Shown here: positions 39,201 to 54,200 of the stretch, in pieces
Layout: the number at the start of each line of letters is the position of its first letter
How positions within the stretch are numbered: the stretch's first letter is position 1
Source: Hippophae tibetana
Lineage: Eukaryota > Streptophyta > Magnoliopsida > Rosales > Elaeagnaceae
NCBI GenBank assembly: GCA_037013495.1
Contig: CM072803.1
Coordinates: 51,101,627 to 51,165,626 of the forward strand
DNA: 64,000 nucleotides
Direction: 5' to 3'
Translations under genes and position numbers: made by a program
Notes under the pieces: model-generated
What the model was told of the DNA's origin: nothing
Database searches by the model: none
What the model saw: the letters and a program-made list of their open reading frames with translations, nothing else

Positions 39201-42200
39201 AATGCAAATTATATTACCTCCCTTCCAAATGAAAAATGTTGATGGATAGAGGTTGTTTCAGACATCATTTGTAAACTTTTTGTTTACCTAGCTAGAAAAA
39301 TTGCTATTGTGGATGAGCGTAATATGTAGCATCATATTTCACTAACTCTTACTCTTAGAATGGGTTTGAAACCTAGATTTCTAGGGAGAAAGGGACAAGC
39401 AAAGGCAAATTCCTTACGATGCCATCCAAAAAAACCACAATAACTTATAAATAAGTTAAGAATATTGATGTCAAAAATGAGTCGAAAATGAGAATTATAG
39501 ATCTATTATTTAGAATAATTAACAAAATTTCAAATTTAAATAGTTTTGCATCATAAGACGTAATAATTTCTGTTAAATATATCATAATTATTAGGAAATA
39601 AAACGCGTAGTATTTATTTCGCCAACTTTCTTTTATAATATAGATATGAGAAAATGATTATGTTTTATTTTCCCCTTATTGATTTTTCCTCATGATCTAT
39701 GATTATTTTCTTTCCTTTGTAAGTCCTAATTCCCCGCATAGGTAAATTAATGCAAATTATATTACCTCCCTTCAATATGGAAAAAGTTGATGGATATAGG
39801 TTTTTTTAGACATCATTTGTAAACTTCTTGTTACATAGCTAGAAAAATTGCTATTGTGGATGAGCGTAATATGTAGCATTATATTTCACTAACTCTTTCT
39901 CTTAGAATGGGTTTGAAACCTAGATTTCAAGGGAGAAAGGGACAACCAAAGGCAAATTCATTACGATGCCATCCAAAAAAACCACAATAACTTATAAATA
40001 AGTTAAGAATATTGATGTCAAAAATGAGTCGAAAATGAGAATTATTGATCTCTTATTTAGAATAATGAACAAAATTTCAAATTTAAATAGTTTTGCATCA
40101 TAAGACGTAATAATTTCAGTTAAATATATCATAATTATTAGGAAATAAAACACGTAGTATTTATTTCGCCAACTTTCTTTTATATTATAGATATGAGAAA
40201 ATGATTATGTTTTATTTTTCCCTTATTGATTTTTCTCGATGATCTAGATTATTTTCTTTCCTTTGTAAATCTTAATTCCTAGCACAGGCAAATTCATGCA
40301 AATTATATTACCTTCCTTCCAAATGAAAAATGTTGATGGATAGAGGTTGTTTCAGACATCATTTGTAAACTTTTTGTTACCTAGCTAGAAAAATTGGTAT
40401 TGTGGATGAGCGTAATATGTAGCATTATATTTCACTAACTCTTTCTCTTAGAATGGGATTGAAACCTAGATTTCTAGGGAGAAAGGGACACCCAAAGGCA
40501 AATTCATTACGATGCCATCCAAAAAACCACAATAACTTATAAATAAGTTAAGAATATTGATGTCAAAAATGAGTCCAAAATGAGAATTATTGATCTCTTA
40601 TTTAGAATAATGAACAAAATTTCAAATTTAAATAGTTTTGCATCATAAGACGTAATAATTTTAGTTAAATATATCATAATTATTAGGAAATAAAACGCGT
40701 AGTATTTATTTCGCCAACTTTCTTTTATATTATAGATATGAGAAAATGATTATGTTTTATTTTCCCCTTATTGATTTTTCCTCATGATCTATGATTATTT
40801 TCTTTCCTTTATAAATCTTAATTCCTAGCATAGGCAAATTCATGCAAATTATATTACCTCCCTTCCAAATGAAAAATGCTGATGGATAGAGGTTGTTTCA
40901 GACATCATTTGTAAACTTTTTGTTACCTAGCTAGAAAAATTGCTATTGTGGATGAGCGTAATATGTAGCATCATATTTCACTAACTCTTACTCTTAGAAT
41001 AGGTTTGAAACCTAGATTTCTAGGGAGAAAGGGATAACCAAAGGCAAATTCATTACGATGCCATCCAAAAAAACCACAATAACTTATAAATAAGTTAAGA
41101 ATATTGGTGTCAAAAATGAGTCGAAAATGAGAATTATTGATCTCTTATTTAGAATAATGAACAAAATTTCAAATTTAAATAGTTTTCCATCATAAGACGT
41201 AATAATTTCAGTTAAATATATCATAATTATTAGGATATAAAACGCGTAGTATTTATTTCGCCAACTTTCTTTTATATTATAGATATGAGAAAATGATTAT
41301 GTTTTTTTCCCCTTATTGATTTTTCCTCATGATCTATGATTATTTTCTTTACTTTGTAAGTCCTAATTCCCCGCATAGGCAACTTCATGCAAATTATATT
41401 ACCTTCCTTCAAAATGGAAAAAGTTGATGGATATAGGTTTTTTTAGACATCATTTGTAAACTTCTTGTTATTAGCTAGAAAAATTGCTATTGTGGATGCT
41501 TGTAATATGTAGCATCATATTTCACTAACTCTTTCTCTTAGAATGGGTTTGAAACCTAGATTTCTAGGGAGAAAGGGACAACCAAAGGCAAATTCATTAC
41601 GATGCCATCCAAAAAAACCACAATAACTTATAAATAAGTTAAGAATATTGATGTCCAAAATGAGTCGAAAATGAGAATTATTGATCTCTTATTTAGAATA
41701 ATGAACAAAATTTCAAATTTAAATATTTTTGCACCATAAGACGTAATAATTTCAGTTAAATATATCATAATTAATAGGAAATAAAACGCGTAATATTTAT
41801 TTTGGCAACTTTCTTTTATATTATAGATATGAGAAAATGACTATGTTTTTTTCCCCTTATTGATTTTTCCTCATGATCTATGATTATTTTCTTTTCTTTG
41901 TAAGTCCTAATTCCCCGCATAGGTAAATTCATGCAAATTATATTACCTCCCTTCAAAATGAAAAAAGTTGCTGGATATAGGTTTTTTTAGACATCATTTG
42001 TAAACTTCTTGTTACATAGCTAGAAAAATTGCTATTGTGGATGATCGTAATATGTAGCATCATATTTCACTAACTCTTTCTCTTAGAATGGGTTTGAAAC
42101 CTACATTTCTAGGGTGAAAGGGACAACCAAAGGCAAATTCATTACGATGCCATCCAAAAAAACTACAATAACTTTTAAATAAGTTAAGAATATTGATGTC

Positions 42201-45200
42201 AAAAATGAGTCGAAAATGAGAATTATTGATCTCTTATTTAGAATAATGAACAAAATTTCAAATTTAAATAGTTTTGCATCATAAGACGTAATAATTTCTG
42301 TTAAATATATCATAATTATTAGGAAATAAAACGCGTAGTATTTATTTCGCCAACTTTCTTTTATAATATAGACATGAGAAAATGATTATGTTTTATTTTT
42401 CCCTTATTGATTTTTCTCGATGATCTACGATTATTTTCTTTCCTTTGTAAATCTTAATTCCTAGCACAGGCAAATTCATGCAAATTATATTACCTCCCTT
42501 CCAAATGAAAAATGTTGATGGATAGAGGTTGTTTCAGACATCATTTGTAAACTTTTTGTTACCTAGCTAGAAAAATTGGTATTGTGGATGAGCGTAATAT
42601 GTAGCATTATATTTCACTAACTCTTTCTCTTAGAATGGGATTGAAACCTAGATTTCTAGGGAGAAAGGGACACCCAAAGGCAAATTCATTACGATGCCAT
42701 CCAAAAAACCACAATAACTTATAAATAAGTTAAGAATATTGATGTCAAAAATGAGTCAAAAATGAGAATTATTGATCTCTTATTTAGAATAATGAACAAA
42801 ATTTCAAATTTAAATAGTTTTGCATCATAAGACGTAATAATTTCAGTTAAATATATCATAATTATTAGGAAATAAAACGCGTAGTATTTATTTCGCCAAC
42901 TTTCTTTTATATTATAGATATGAGAAAATGATTATGCTTTATTTTCCCCTTATTGATTTTTCCTCATGATCTATGATTATTTTCTTTCCTTTGTAAGTCC
43001 TAATTCCTAGCATAGGCAAATTCATGCAAATTATATTACCTCCCTTCCAAATGAAAAATGTTGATGGATAGAGGTTGTTTCAGACATCATTTGTAAACTT
43101 TGTGTTACCTAGCTAGAAAAACAGCTATTGTGGATGAGCGTAATATGTAGCATCATATTTCACTAACTCTTACTCTTAGAATGGGTTTGAAACCTAGATT
43201 TCTAGGGAGAAAGGGACAACCAAAGGCAAATTCATTACGATGCCATCCGAAAAAACCACAATAACTTATAAATAAGTTAAGAATATTGATGTCAAAAATG
43301 AGTTGAAAATGAGAATTATTGATCTCTTATTTAGAATAATGTACAAAATTTCAAATTTAAATAGTTTTGCATCATAAAACGTAATAATTTCACTTAAATA
43401 TATCATAATTATTAGGAAATAAAACGCGTAGTATTTATTTCACCAACTTTCTTTTATAATATAGACATGAGAAAATGATTATGTTTTATTTTCCCCTTAT
43501 TGATTTTTCTCGATGATCTATGATTATTTTCTTTAATTTGTAAGTCTTAATTCCTAGCATAGGCAAATTAATGCAAATTATATTACCTCCCTTCCAAATG
43601 AAAAATGTTGATGGATAGAGGTTGTTTCAGACATCATTTGTAAACTTTTTGTTTACCTAGCTAGAAAAATTGCTATTGTGGATGAGCGTAATATGTAGCA
43701 TCATATTTCACTAACTCTTACTCTTAGAATGGGTTTGAAACCTAGATTTCTAGGGAGAAAGGGACAAGCAAAGGCAAATTCCTTACGATGCCATCCAAAA
43801 AAACCACAATAACTTATAAATAAGTTAAGAATATTGATGTCAAAAATGAGTCGAAAATGAGAATTATAGATCTATTATTTAGAATAATTAACAAAATTTC
43901 AAATTTAAATAGTTTTGCATCATAAGACGTAATAATTTCTGTTAAATATATCATAATTATTAGGAAATAAAACGCGTAGTATTTATTTCGCCAACTTTCT
44001 TTTATAATATAGATATGAGAAAATGATTATGTTTTATTTTCCCCTTATTGATTTTTCCTCATGATCTATGATTATTTTCTTTCCTTTGTAAGTCCTAATT
44101 CCCCGCATAGGTAAATTAATGCAAATTATATTACCTCCCTTCAATATGGAAAAAGTTGATGGATATAGGTTTTTTTAGACATCATTTGTAAACTTCTTGT
44201 TACATAGCTAGAAAAATTGCTATTGTGGATGAGCGTAATATGTAGCATTATATTTCACTAACTCTTTCTCTTAGAATGGGTTTGAAACCTAGATTTCAAG
44301 GGAGAAAGGGACAACCAAAGGCAAATTCATTACGATGCCATCCAAAAAAACCACAATAACTTATAAATAAGTTAAGAATATTGATGTCAAAAATGAGTCG
44401 AAAATGAGAATTATTGATCTCTTATTTAGAATAATGAACAAAATTTCAAATTTAAATAGTTTTGCATCATAAGACGTAATAATTTCAGTTAAATATATCA
44501 TAATTATTAGGAAATAAAACACGTAGTATTTATTTCGCCAACTTTCTTTTATATTATAGATATGAGAAAATGATTATGTTTTATTTTCCCCTTATTGATT
44601 TTTCCTCATGATCTATGATTATTTTCTTTCCTTTGTAAGTCTTAATTCCTAGCATAGGCAAATTCATCCAAATTATATTACCTCCCTTCCAAATGAAAAA
44701 TGTTGACGGATAGAGGTTGTTTCAGACATGATTTGTAAACTTTTTGTTACCAACTAGAAAAATTGCTATTGTGGATGAGCGTAATATGTAGCATCATATT
44801 TCACTAACTCTTACTCTTAGAATGGGTTTGAAACCTAGATTTCTAGGGAGAAAGGGACAACCAAAGGCAAATTCATTACGATGCCATCCAAAAAAACCAC
44901 AATAACTTATAAATAAGTTAAGAATATTGATGTCAAAAATGAGTCGAAAATGAGAATTATTGATATCTTATTTAGAATAATGAACAAAATTTCAAATTTA
45001 AATAGTTTTGCATCACAAGACATAATAATTTCAGTTAAATATATCATAATTATTAGGAAATAAAACGCGTAGTATTTATTTCGCCAACTTTCTTTTATAT
45101 TATAGATATGAGAAAATGATTATGTTTTTTTCCCCTTATTGATTTTTCCTCATGATCTATGATTATTTTCTTTACTTTGTAAGTCCTAATTCCCCGCATA

Positions 45201-45526
45201 GGCAACTTCATGCAAATTATATTACCTTCCTTCAAAATGGAAAAAGTTGATGGATATAGGTTTTTTTAGACATCATTTGTAAACTTCTTGTTATTAGCTA
45301 GAAAAATTGCTATTGTGGATGCTTGTAATATGTAGCATCATATTTCACTAACTCTTTCTCTTAGAATGGGTTTGAAACCTAGATTTCTAGGGAGAAAGGG
45401 ACAACCAAAGGCAAATTCATTGCGATGCCATCCAAAAAAACCACAATAACTTATAAATAAGTTAAGAATATTGATGTCCAAAATGAGTCGAAAATGAGAA
45501 TTATTGATCTCTTATTTAGAATAATG
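36248..45526. repeat. Right-arm satellite, new variant set with duplicated blocks
   Basis: Monomers of 543-548 bp with variants that are absent or rare to the left: TTTTTTCCCCTT (3-bp loss), GATGCTTGTAAT, GCACCATAAG, TTGGCAACTTTC and GGGATTGAAACC with CACCCAAAGG. A block of about 2.1 kb at 38107-40215 recurs at 42476-44584 (offset 4369), including the rare TTATGCTTTAT and ATGTACAAAA variants. 36248-37336 recurs at 44437-45526 (offset 8189-8190). Confidence 0.75.
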
Positions 45527-48500
45527 AACAAAATTTCAAATTTAAATATTTTTGCACCATAAGACGTAATAATTTCAGTTAAATATATCATAATTAATAG
45601 GAAATAAAACGCGTAATATTTATTTTGGCAACTTTCTTTTATATTATAGATATGAGAAAATGACTATGTTTTTTTCCCCTTATTGATTTTTCCTCATGAT
45701 CTATGATTATTTTCTTTTCTTTGTAAGTCCTAATTCCCCGCATAGGTAAATTCATGCAAATTATATTACCTCCCTTCAAAATGAAAAAAGTTGCTGGATA
45801 TAGGTTTTTTTAGACATCATTTGTAAACTTCTTGTTACATAGCTAGAAAAATTGCTATTGTGGATGATCGTAATATGTAGCATCATATTTCACTAACTCT
45901 TTCTCTTAGAATGGGTTTGAAACCTACATTTCTAGGGTGAAAGGGACAACCAAAGGCAAATTCATTACGATGCCATCCAAAAAAACTACAATAACTTATA
46001 AATAAGTTAAGAATATTGATGTCAAAAATGAGTCGAAAATGAGAATTATTGATCTCTTATTTAGAATAATGAACAAAATTTCAAATTTAAATAGTTTTGC
46101 ATCATAAGACGTAATAATTTCAGTTAAATATATCATAATTATTAGGAAATAAAACGCGTAGTATTTATTTCGCCAACTTTCTTTTATATTATAGATATGA
46201 GAAAATGATTATGTTTTATTTTCCCCTTATTGATTTTTCCTCATGATCGATGATTATTTTCTTTACTTTGTAAGTCCTAATTCCCCGCATAGGCAACTTC
46301 ATGCAAATTATATTACCTTCCTTCAAAATGGAAAAAGTTGATGGATATAGGTTTTTTTAGACATCATTTGTAAACTTCTTGTTATTAGCTAGAAAAATTG
46401 CTATTGTGGATGCTTGTAATATGTAGCATCATATTTCACTAACTCTTTCTCTTAGAATGGGTTTGAAACCTAGATTTCTAGGGAGAAAGGGACAACCAAA
46501 GGCAAATTCATTACGATGCTTCCAAAAAAACCACAATAACTTATAAATAAGTTAAGAATATTGATGTCCAAAATGAGTCGAAAATGAGAATTATTGATCT
46601 CTTATTTAGAATAATGAACAAAATTTCAAATTTAAATATTTTTGCACCATAAGACGTAATAATTTCAGTTAAATATATCATAATTAATAGGAAATAAAAC
46701 GCGTAATATTTATTTTGGCAACTTTCTTTTATATTATAGATATGAGAAAATGACTATGTTTTTTTCCCCTTATTGATTTTTCCTCATGATCTATGATTAT
46801 TTTCTTTTCTTTGTAAGTCCTAATTCCCCGCATAGGTAAATTCATGCAAATTATATTACCTCCCTTCAAAATGAAAAAAGTTGCTGGATATAGGTTTTTT
46901 TAGACATCATTTGTAAACTTCTTGTTACATAGCTAGAAAAATTGCTATTGTGGATGATCGTAATATGTAGCATCATATTTCACTAACTCTTTCTCTTAGA
47001 ATGGGTTTGAAACCTACATTTCTAGGGTGAAAGGGACAACCAAAGGCAAATTCATTACGATGCCATCCAAAAAAACTACAATAACTTATAAATAAGTTAA
47101 GAATATTGATGTCAAAAATGAGTCGAAAATGAGAATTATTGATCTCTTATTTAGAATAATGAACAAAATTTCAAATTTAAATAGTTTTGCATCATAAGAC
47201 GTAATAATTTCAGTTAAATATATCATAATTATTAGGAAATAAAACGCGTAGTATTTATTTCGCCAACTTTCTTTTATATTATAGATATGAGAAAATGATT
47301 ATGTTTTATTTTCCCCTTATTGATTTTTCCTCATGATCGATGATTATTTTCTTTACTTTGTAAGTCCTAATTCCCCGCATAGGCAACTTCATGCAAATTA
47401 TATTACCTTCCTTCAAAATGGAAAAAGTTGATGGATATAGGTTTTTTTAGACATCATTTGTAAACTTCTTGTTATTAGCTAGAAAAATTGCTATTGTGGA
47501 TGCTTGTAATATGTAGCATCATATTTCACTAACTCTTTCTCTTAGAATGGGTTTGAAACCTAGATTTCTAGGGAGAAAGGGACAACCGAAGGCAAATTCA
47601 TTACGATGCTTCCAAAAAAACCACAATAACTTATAAATAAGTTAAGAATATTGATGTCCAAAATGAGTCGAAAATGAGAATTATTGATCTCTTATTTAGA
47701 ATAATGAACAAAATTTCAAATTTAAATATTTTTGCACCATAAGACGTAATAATTTCAGTTAAATATATCATAATTAATAGGAAATAAAACGCGTAATATT
47801 TATTTTGGCAACTTTCTTTTATATTATAGATATGAGAAAATGACTATGTTTTTTTCCCCTTATTGATTTTTCCTCATGATCTATGATTATTTTCTTTTCT
47901 TTGTAAGTCCTAATTCCCCGCATAGGTAAATTCATGCAAATTATATTACCTCCCTTCAAAATGAAAAAAGTTGCTGGATATAGGTTTTTTTAGACATCAT
48001 TTGTAAACTTCTTGTTACATAGCTAGAAAAATTGCTATTGTGGATGATCGTAATATGTAGCATCATATTTCACTAACTCTTTCTCTTAGAATGGGTTTGA
48101 AACCTACATTTCTAGGGAGAAAGGGACAACCAAAGGCAAATTCATTACGATGCCATCCGAAAAAACCACAATAACTTATAAATAAGTTAAGAATATTGAT
48201 GTCAAAAATGAGTTGAAAATGAGAATTATTGATCTCTTATTTAGAATAATGAACAAAATTTCAAATTTAAATAGTTTTGCATCATAAAACGTAATAATTT
48301 CACTTAAATATATCATAATTATTAGGAAATAAAACGCGTAGTATTTATTTCCCCAACTTTCTTTTATAATATAGACATGAGAAAATGATTATGTTTTATT
48401 TTCCCCTTATTGATTTTTCTCGATGATCTATGATTATTTTCTTTCCTTTGTAAGTCTTAATTCCTAGCATAGGCAAATTCATGCAAATTATATTACCTCC

Positions 48501-48799
48501 CTTCCAAATGAAAAATGTTGATGGATAGAGGTTGTTTCAGACATCATTTGTAAACTTTTTGTTTACCTAGCTAGAAAAATTGCTATTGTGGATGCTTGTA
48601 ATATGTAGCATCATATTTCACTAACTCTTTCTCTTAGAATGGGTTTGAAACCTAGATTTCTAGGGAGAAAGGGACAACCAAAGGCAAATTCATTACGATG
48701 CCATCCAAAAAAACCACAATAACTTATAAATAAGTTAAGAATATTGATGTCCAAAATGAGTCGAAAATGAGAATTATTGATCTCTTATTTAGAATAATG
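45527..48799. repeat. 1090-bp dimer repeated three times
   Basis: Monomer starts at 45527, 46072, 46617, 47162, 47707 and 48252 make three dimers spaced exactly 1090 bp. Copies share TTGGCAAC and GCACCATAAG in the first monomer. The first two copies share TGATCGATGATT (46246 and 47335) and the short GATGCTTCC (46516 and 47606). The third dimer's second monomer (48252) is of another class, so the repeat ends inside it. Confidence 0.85.
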
Positions 48800-51289
48800 A
48801 ACAAAATTTCAAATTTAAATATTTTTGCACCATAAGACGTAATAATTTCAGTTAAATATATCATAATTAATAGGAAATAAAACGCGTAATATTTATTTTG
48901 GCAACTTTCTTTTATATTATAGATATGAGAAAATGACTATGTTTTTTCCCCTTATTGATTTTTCCTCATGATCTATGATTATTTTCTTTTCTTTGTAAGT
49001 CCTAATTCCCCGAATAGGTAAATTCATGCAAATTATATTACCTCCCTTCAAAATGAAAAAAGTTGCTGGATATAGGTTTTTTTAGACATCATTTGTAAAC
49101 TTCTTGTTACATAGCTAGAAAAATTGCTATTGTGGATGATCGTAATATGTAGCATCATATTTCACTAACTCTTTCTCTTAGAATGGGTTTGAAACCTACA
49201 TTTCTAGGGTGAAAGGGACAACCAAATGCAAATTCATTACGATGCCATCCAAAAAAACTACAATAACTTTTAAATAAGTTAAGAATATTGATGTCAAAAA
49301 TGAGTCGAAAATGAGAATTATTGATCTCTTATTTAGAATAATGAACAAAATTTCAAATTTAAATAGTTTTGCATCATAAGACGTAATAATTTCTGTTAAA
49401 TATATCATAATTATTAGGAAATAAAACGCGTAGTATTTATTTCGCCAACTTTCTTTTATAATATAGACATGAGAAAATGATTATGTTTTATTTTTCCCTT
49501 ATTGATTTTTCTCGATGATCTATGATTATTTTCTTTCCTTTGTAAATCTTAATTCCTAGCACAGGCAAATTCATGCAAATTATATTACCTTCCTTCCAAA
49601 TGAAAAATGTTGATGGATAGAGGTTGTTTCAGACATCATTTGTAAACTTTTTGTTACCTAGCTAGAAAAATTGGTATTGTGGATGAGCGTAATATGTAGC
49701 ATTATATTTCACTAACTCTTTCTCTTAGAATGGGATTGAAACCTAGATTTCTAGGGAGAAAGGGACACCCAAAGGCAAATTCATTACGATGCCATCCAAA
49801 AAACCACAATAACTTATAAATAAGTTAAGAATATTGATGTCAAAAATGAGTCCAAAATGAGAATTATTGATCTCTTATTTAGAATAATGAACAAAATTTC
49901 AAATTTAAATAGTTTTGCATCATAAGACGTAATAATTTCAGTTAAATATATCATAATTATTAGGAAATAAAACGCGTAGTATTTATTTCGCCAACTTTCT
50001 TTTATATTATAGATATGAGAAAATGATTATGTTTTATTTTCCCCTTATTGATTTTTCCTCATGATCTATGATTATTTTCTTTCCTTTATAAATCTTAATT
50101 CCTAGCATAGGCAAATTCATGCAAATTATATTACCTCCCTTCCAAATGAAAAATGCTGATGGATAGAGGTTGTTTCAGACATCATTTGTAAACTTTTTGT
50201 TACCTAGCTAGAAAAATTGCTATTGTGGATGAGCGTAATATGTAGCATCATATTTCACTAACTCTTACTCTTAGAATAGGTTTGAAACCTAGATTTCTAG
50301 GGAGAAAGGGATAACCAAAGGCAAATTCATTACGATGCCATCCAAGAAAACCACAATAACTTATAAATAAGTTAAGAATATTGGTGTCAAAAATGAGTCG
50401 AAAATGAGAATTATTGATCTCTTATTTAGAATAATGAACAAAATTTCAAATTTAAATAGTTTTCCATCATAAGACGTAATAATTTCAGTTAAATATATCA
50501 TAATTATTAGGATATAAAACGCGTAGTATTTATTTCGCCAACTTTCTTTTATATTATAGATATGAGAAAATGATTATGTTTTTTTCCCCTTATTGATTTT
50601 TCCTCATGATCTATGATTATTTTCTTTCCTTTGTAAGTCCTAATTCCCCGCATAGGCAACTTCATGCAAATTATATTACCTTCCTTCAAAATGGAAAAAG
50701 TTGATGGATATAGGTTTTTTTAGACATCATTTGTAAACTTCTTGTTATTAGCTAGAAAAATTGCTATTGTGGATGCTTGTAATATGTAGCATCATATTTC
50801 ACTAACTCTTTCTCTTAGAATGGGTTTGAAACCTAGATTTCTAGGGAGAAAGGGACAACCAAAGGCAAATTCATTACGATGCCATCCGAAAAAACCACAA
50901 TAACTTATAAATAAGTTAAGAATATTGATGTCAAAAATGAGTTGAAAATGAGAATTATTGATCTCTTATTTAGAATAATGAACAAAATTTCAAATTTAAA
51001 TAGTTTTGCATCATAAGACGTAATAATTGCACTTAAATATATCATAATTATTAGGAAATAAAACGCGTAGTATTTATTTCGCAAACTTTCTTTTATAATA
51101 TACACATGAGAAAATGATTATGTTTTATTTTCCCCTTATTGATTTTTCTCGATGATCTATGATTATTTTCTTTCCTTTGTAAGTCTTAATTCCTAGCATA
51201 GGCAAATTCATGCAAATTATATTACCTCCCTTCCAAATGAAAAATGTTGATGGATAGAGGTTGTTTCAGACATCATTTGTAAACTTTTT
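48800..51289. repeat. Satellite segment between HOR blocks
   Basis: Monomers at 48800, 49344, 49890, 50437 and the start of 50981. The order 49344-49890-50437 matches the tetramer HOR seen further right (53163-53709-54256). The monomer at 50981 is a mosaic whose first part belongs to the class at 34061. No genes. Confidence 0.75.
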
Positions 51290-54200
51290 GTTTACCTAGC
51301 TAGAAAAATTGCTATTGTGGATGCTTGTAATATGTAGCATCATATTTCACTAACTCTTTCTCTTAGAATGGGTTTGAAACCTAGATTTCTAGGGAGAAAG
51401 GGACAACCAAAGGCAAATTCATTACGATGCCATCCAAAAAAACCACAATAACTTATAAATAAGTTAAGAATATTGATGTCCAAAATGAGTCGAAAATGAG
51501 AATTATTGATCTCTTATTTAGAATAATGAACAAAATTTCAAATTTAAATATTTTTGCACCATAAGACGTAATAATTTCAGTTAAATATATCATAATTAAT
51601 AGGAAATAAAACGCGTAATATTTATTTTGGCAACTTTCTTTTATATTATAGATATGAGAAAATGACTATGTTTTTTCCCCTTATTGATTTTTCCTCATGA
51701 TCTATGATTATTTTCTTTTCTTTGTAAGTCCTAATTCCCCGAATAGGTAAATTCATGCAAATTATATTACCTCCCTTCAAAATGAAAAAAGTTGCTGGAT
51801 ATAGGTTTTTTTAGACATCATTTGTAAACTTCTTGTTACATAGCTAGAAAAATTGCTATTGTGGATGATCGTAATATGTAGCATCATATTTCACTAACTC
51901 TTACTCTTAGAATGGGTTTGAAACCTAGATTTCTAGGGAGAAAGGGACAACCAAAGGCAAATTCATTACGATGCCATCCAAAAAAACCACAATAACTTAT
52001 AAATAAGTTAAGAATATTGATGTCAAAAATGAGTCGAAAATGAGAATTATTGATATCTTATTTAGAATAATGAACAAAATTTCAAATTTAAATAGTTTTG
52101 CATCACAAGACATAATAATTTCAGTTAAATATATCATAATTATTAGGAAATAAAACGCGTAGTATTTATTTCGCCAACTTTCTTTTATATTATAGATATG
52201 AGAAAATGATTATGTTTTTTTCCCCTTATTGATTTTTCCTCATGATCTATGATTATTTTCTTTACTTTGTAAGTCCTAATTCCCCGCATAGGCAACTTCA
52301 TGCAAATTATATTACCTTCCTTCAAAATGGAAAAAGTTGATGGATATAGGTTTTTTTAGACATCATTTGTAAACTTCTTGTTATTAGCTAGAAAAATTGC
52401 TATTGGGGATGCTTGTAATATGTAGCATCATATTTCACTAACTCTTTCTCTTAGAATGGGTTTGAAACCTAGATTTCTAGGGAGAAAGGGACAACCAAAG
52501 GCAAATTCATTACGATGCCATCCAAAAAAACCACAATAACTTATAAATAAGTTAAGAATATTGATGTCCAAAATGAGTTGAAAATGAGAATTATTGATCT
52601 CTTATTTAGAATAATGAACAAAATTTCAAATTTAAATATTTTTGCACCATAAGACGTAATAATTTCAGTTAAATATATCATAATTAATAGGAAATAAAAC
52701 GCGTAATATTTATTTTGGCAACTTTCTTTTATATTATAGATATGAGAAAATGACTATGTTTTTTTCCCCTTATTGATTTTTCCTCATGATCTATGATTAT
52801 TTTCTTTTCTTTGTAAGTCCTAATTCCCCGCATAGGTAAATTCATAAATAATTATATTACCTCCCTTCAAAATGAAAAAAGTTGCTGGATATAGGTTTTT
52901 TTAGACATCATTTGTAAACTTCTTGTTACATAGCTAGAAAAATTGCTATTGTGGATGATCGTAATATGTAGCATCATATTTCACTAACTCTTTCTCTTAG
53001 AATGGGTTTGAAACCTACATTTCTAGGGTGAAAGGGACAACCAAATGCAAATTCATTACGATGCCATCCAAAAAAACTACAATAACTTTTAAATAAGTTA
53101 AGAATATTGATGTCAAAAATGAGTCGAAAATGAGAATTATTGATCTCTTATTTAGAATAATGAACAAAATTTCAAATTTAAATAGTTTTGCATCATAAGA
53201 CGTAATAATTTCTGTTAAATATATCATAATTATTAGGAAATAAAATGCGTAGTATTTATTTCGCCAACTTTCTTTTATAATATAGACATGAGAAAATGAT
53301 TATGTTTTATTTTTCCCTTATTGATTTTTCTCGATGATCTATGATTATTTTCTTTCCTTTGTAAATCTTAATTCCTAGCACAGGCAAATTCATGCAAATT
53401 ATATTACCTTCCTTCCAAATGAAAAATGTTGATGGATAGAGGTTGTTTCAGACATCATTTGTAAACTTTTTGTTACCTAGCTAGAAAAATTGGTATTGTG
53501 GATGAGCGTAATATGTAGCATTATATTTCACTAACTCTTTCTCTTAGAATGGGATTGAAACCTAGATTTCTAGGGAGAAAGGGACACCCAAAGGCAAATT
53601 CATTACGATGCCATCCAAAAAACCACAATAACTTATAAATAAGTTAAGAATATTGATGTCAAAAATGAGTCCAAAATGAGAATTATTGATCTCTTATTTA
53701 GAATAATGAACAAAATTTCAAATTTAAATAGTTTTGCATCATAAGACGTAATAATTTCAGTTAAATATATCATAATTATTAGGAAATAAAACGCGTAGTA
53801 TTTATTTCGCCAACTTTCTTTTATATTATAGATATGAGAAAATGATTATGTTTTATTTTCCCCTTATTGATTTTTCCTCATGATCTATGATTATTTTCTT
53901 TCCTTTATAAATCTTAATTCCTAGCATAGGCAAATTCATGCAAATTATATTACCTCCCTTCCAAATGAAAAATGCTGATGGATAGAGGTTGTTTCAGACA
54001 TCATTTGTAAACTTTTTGTTACCTAGCTAGAAAAATTGCTATTGTGGATGAGCGTAATATGTAGCATCATATTTCACTAACTCTTACTCTTAGAATAGGT
54101 TTGAAACCTAGATTTCTAGGGAGAAAGGGATAACCAAAGGCAAATTCATTACGATGCCATCCAAGAAAACCACAATAACTTATAAATAAGTTAAGAATAT

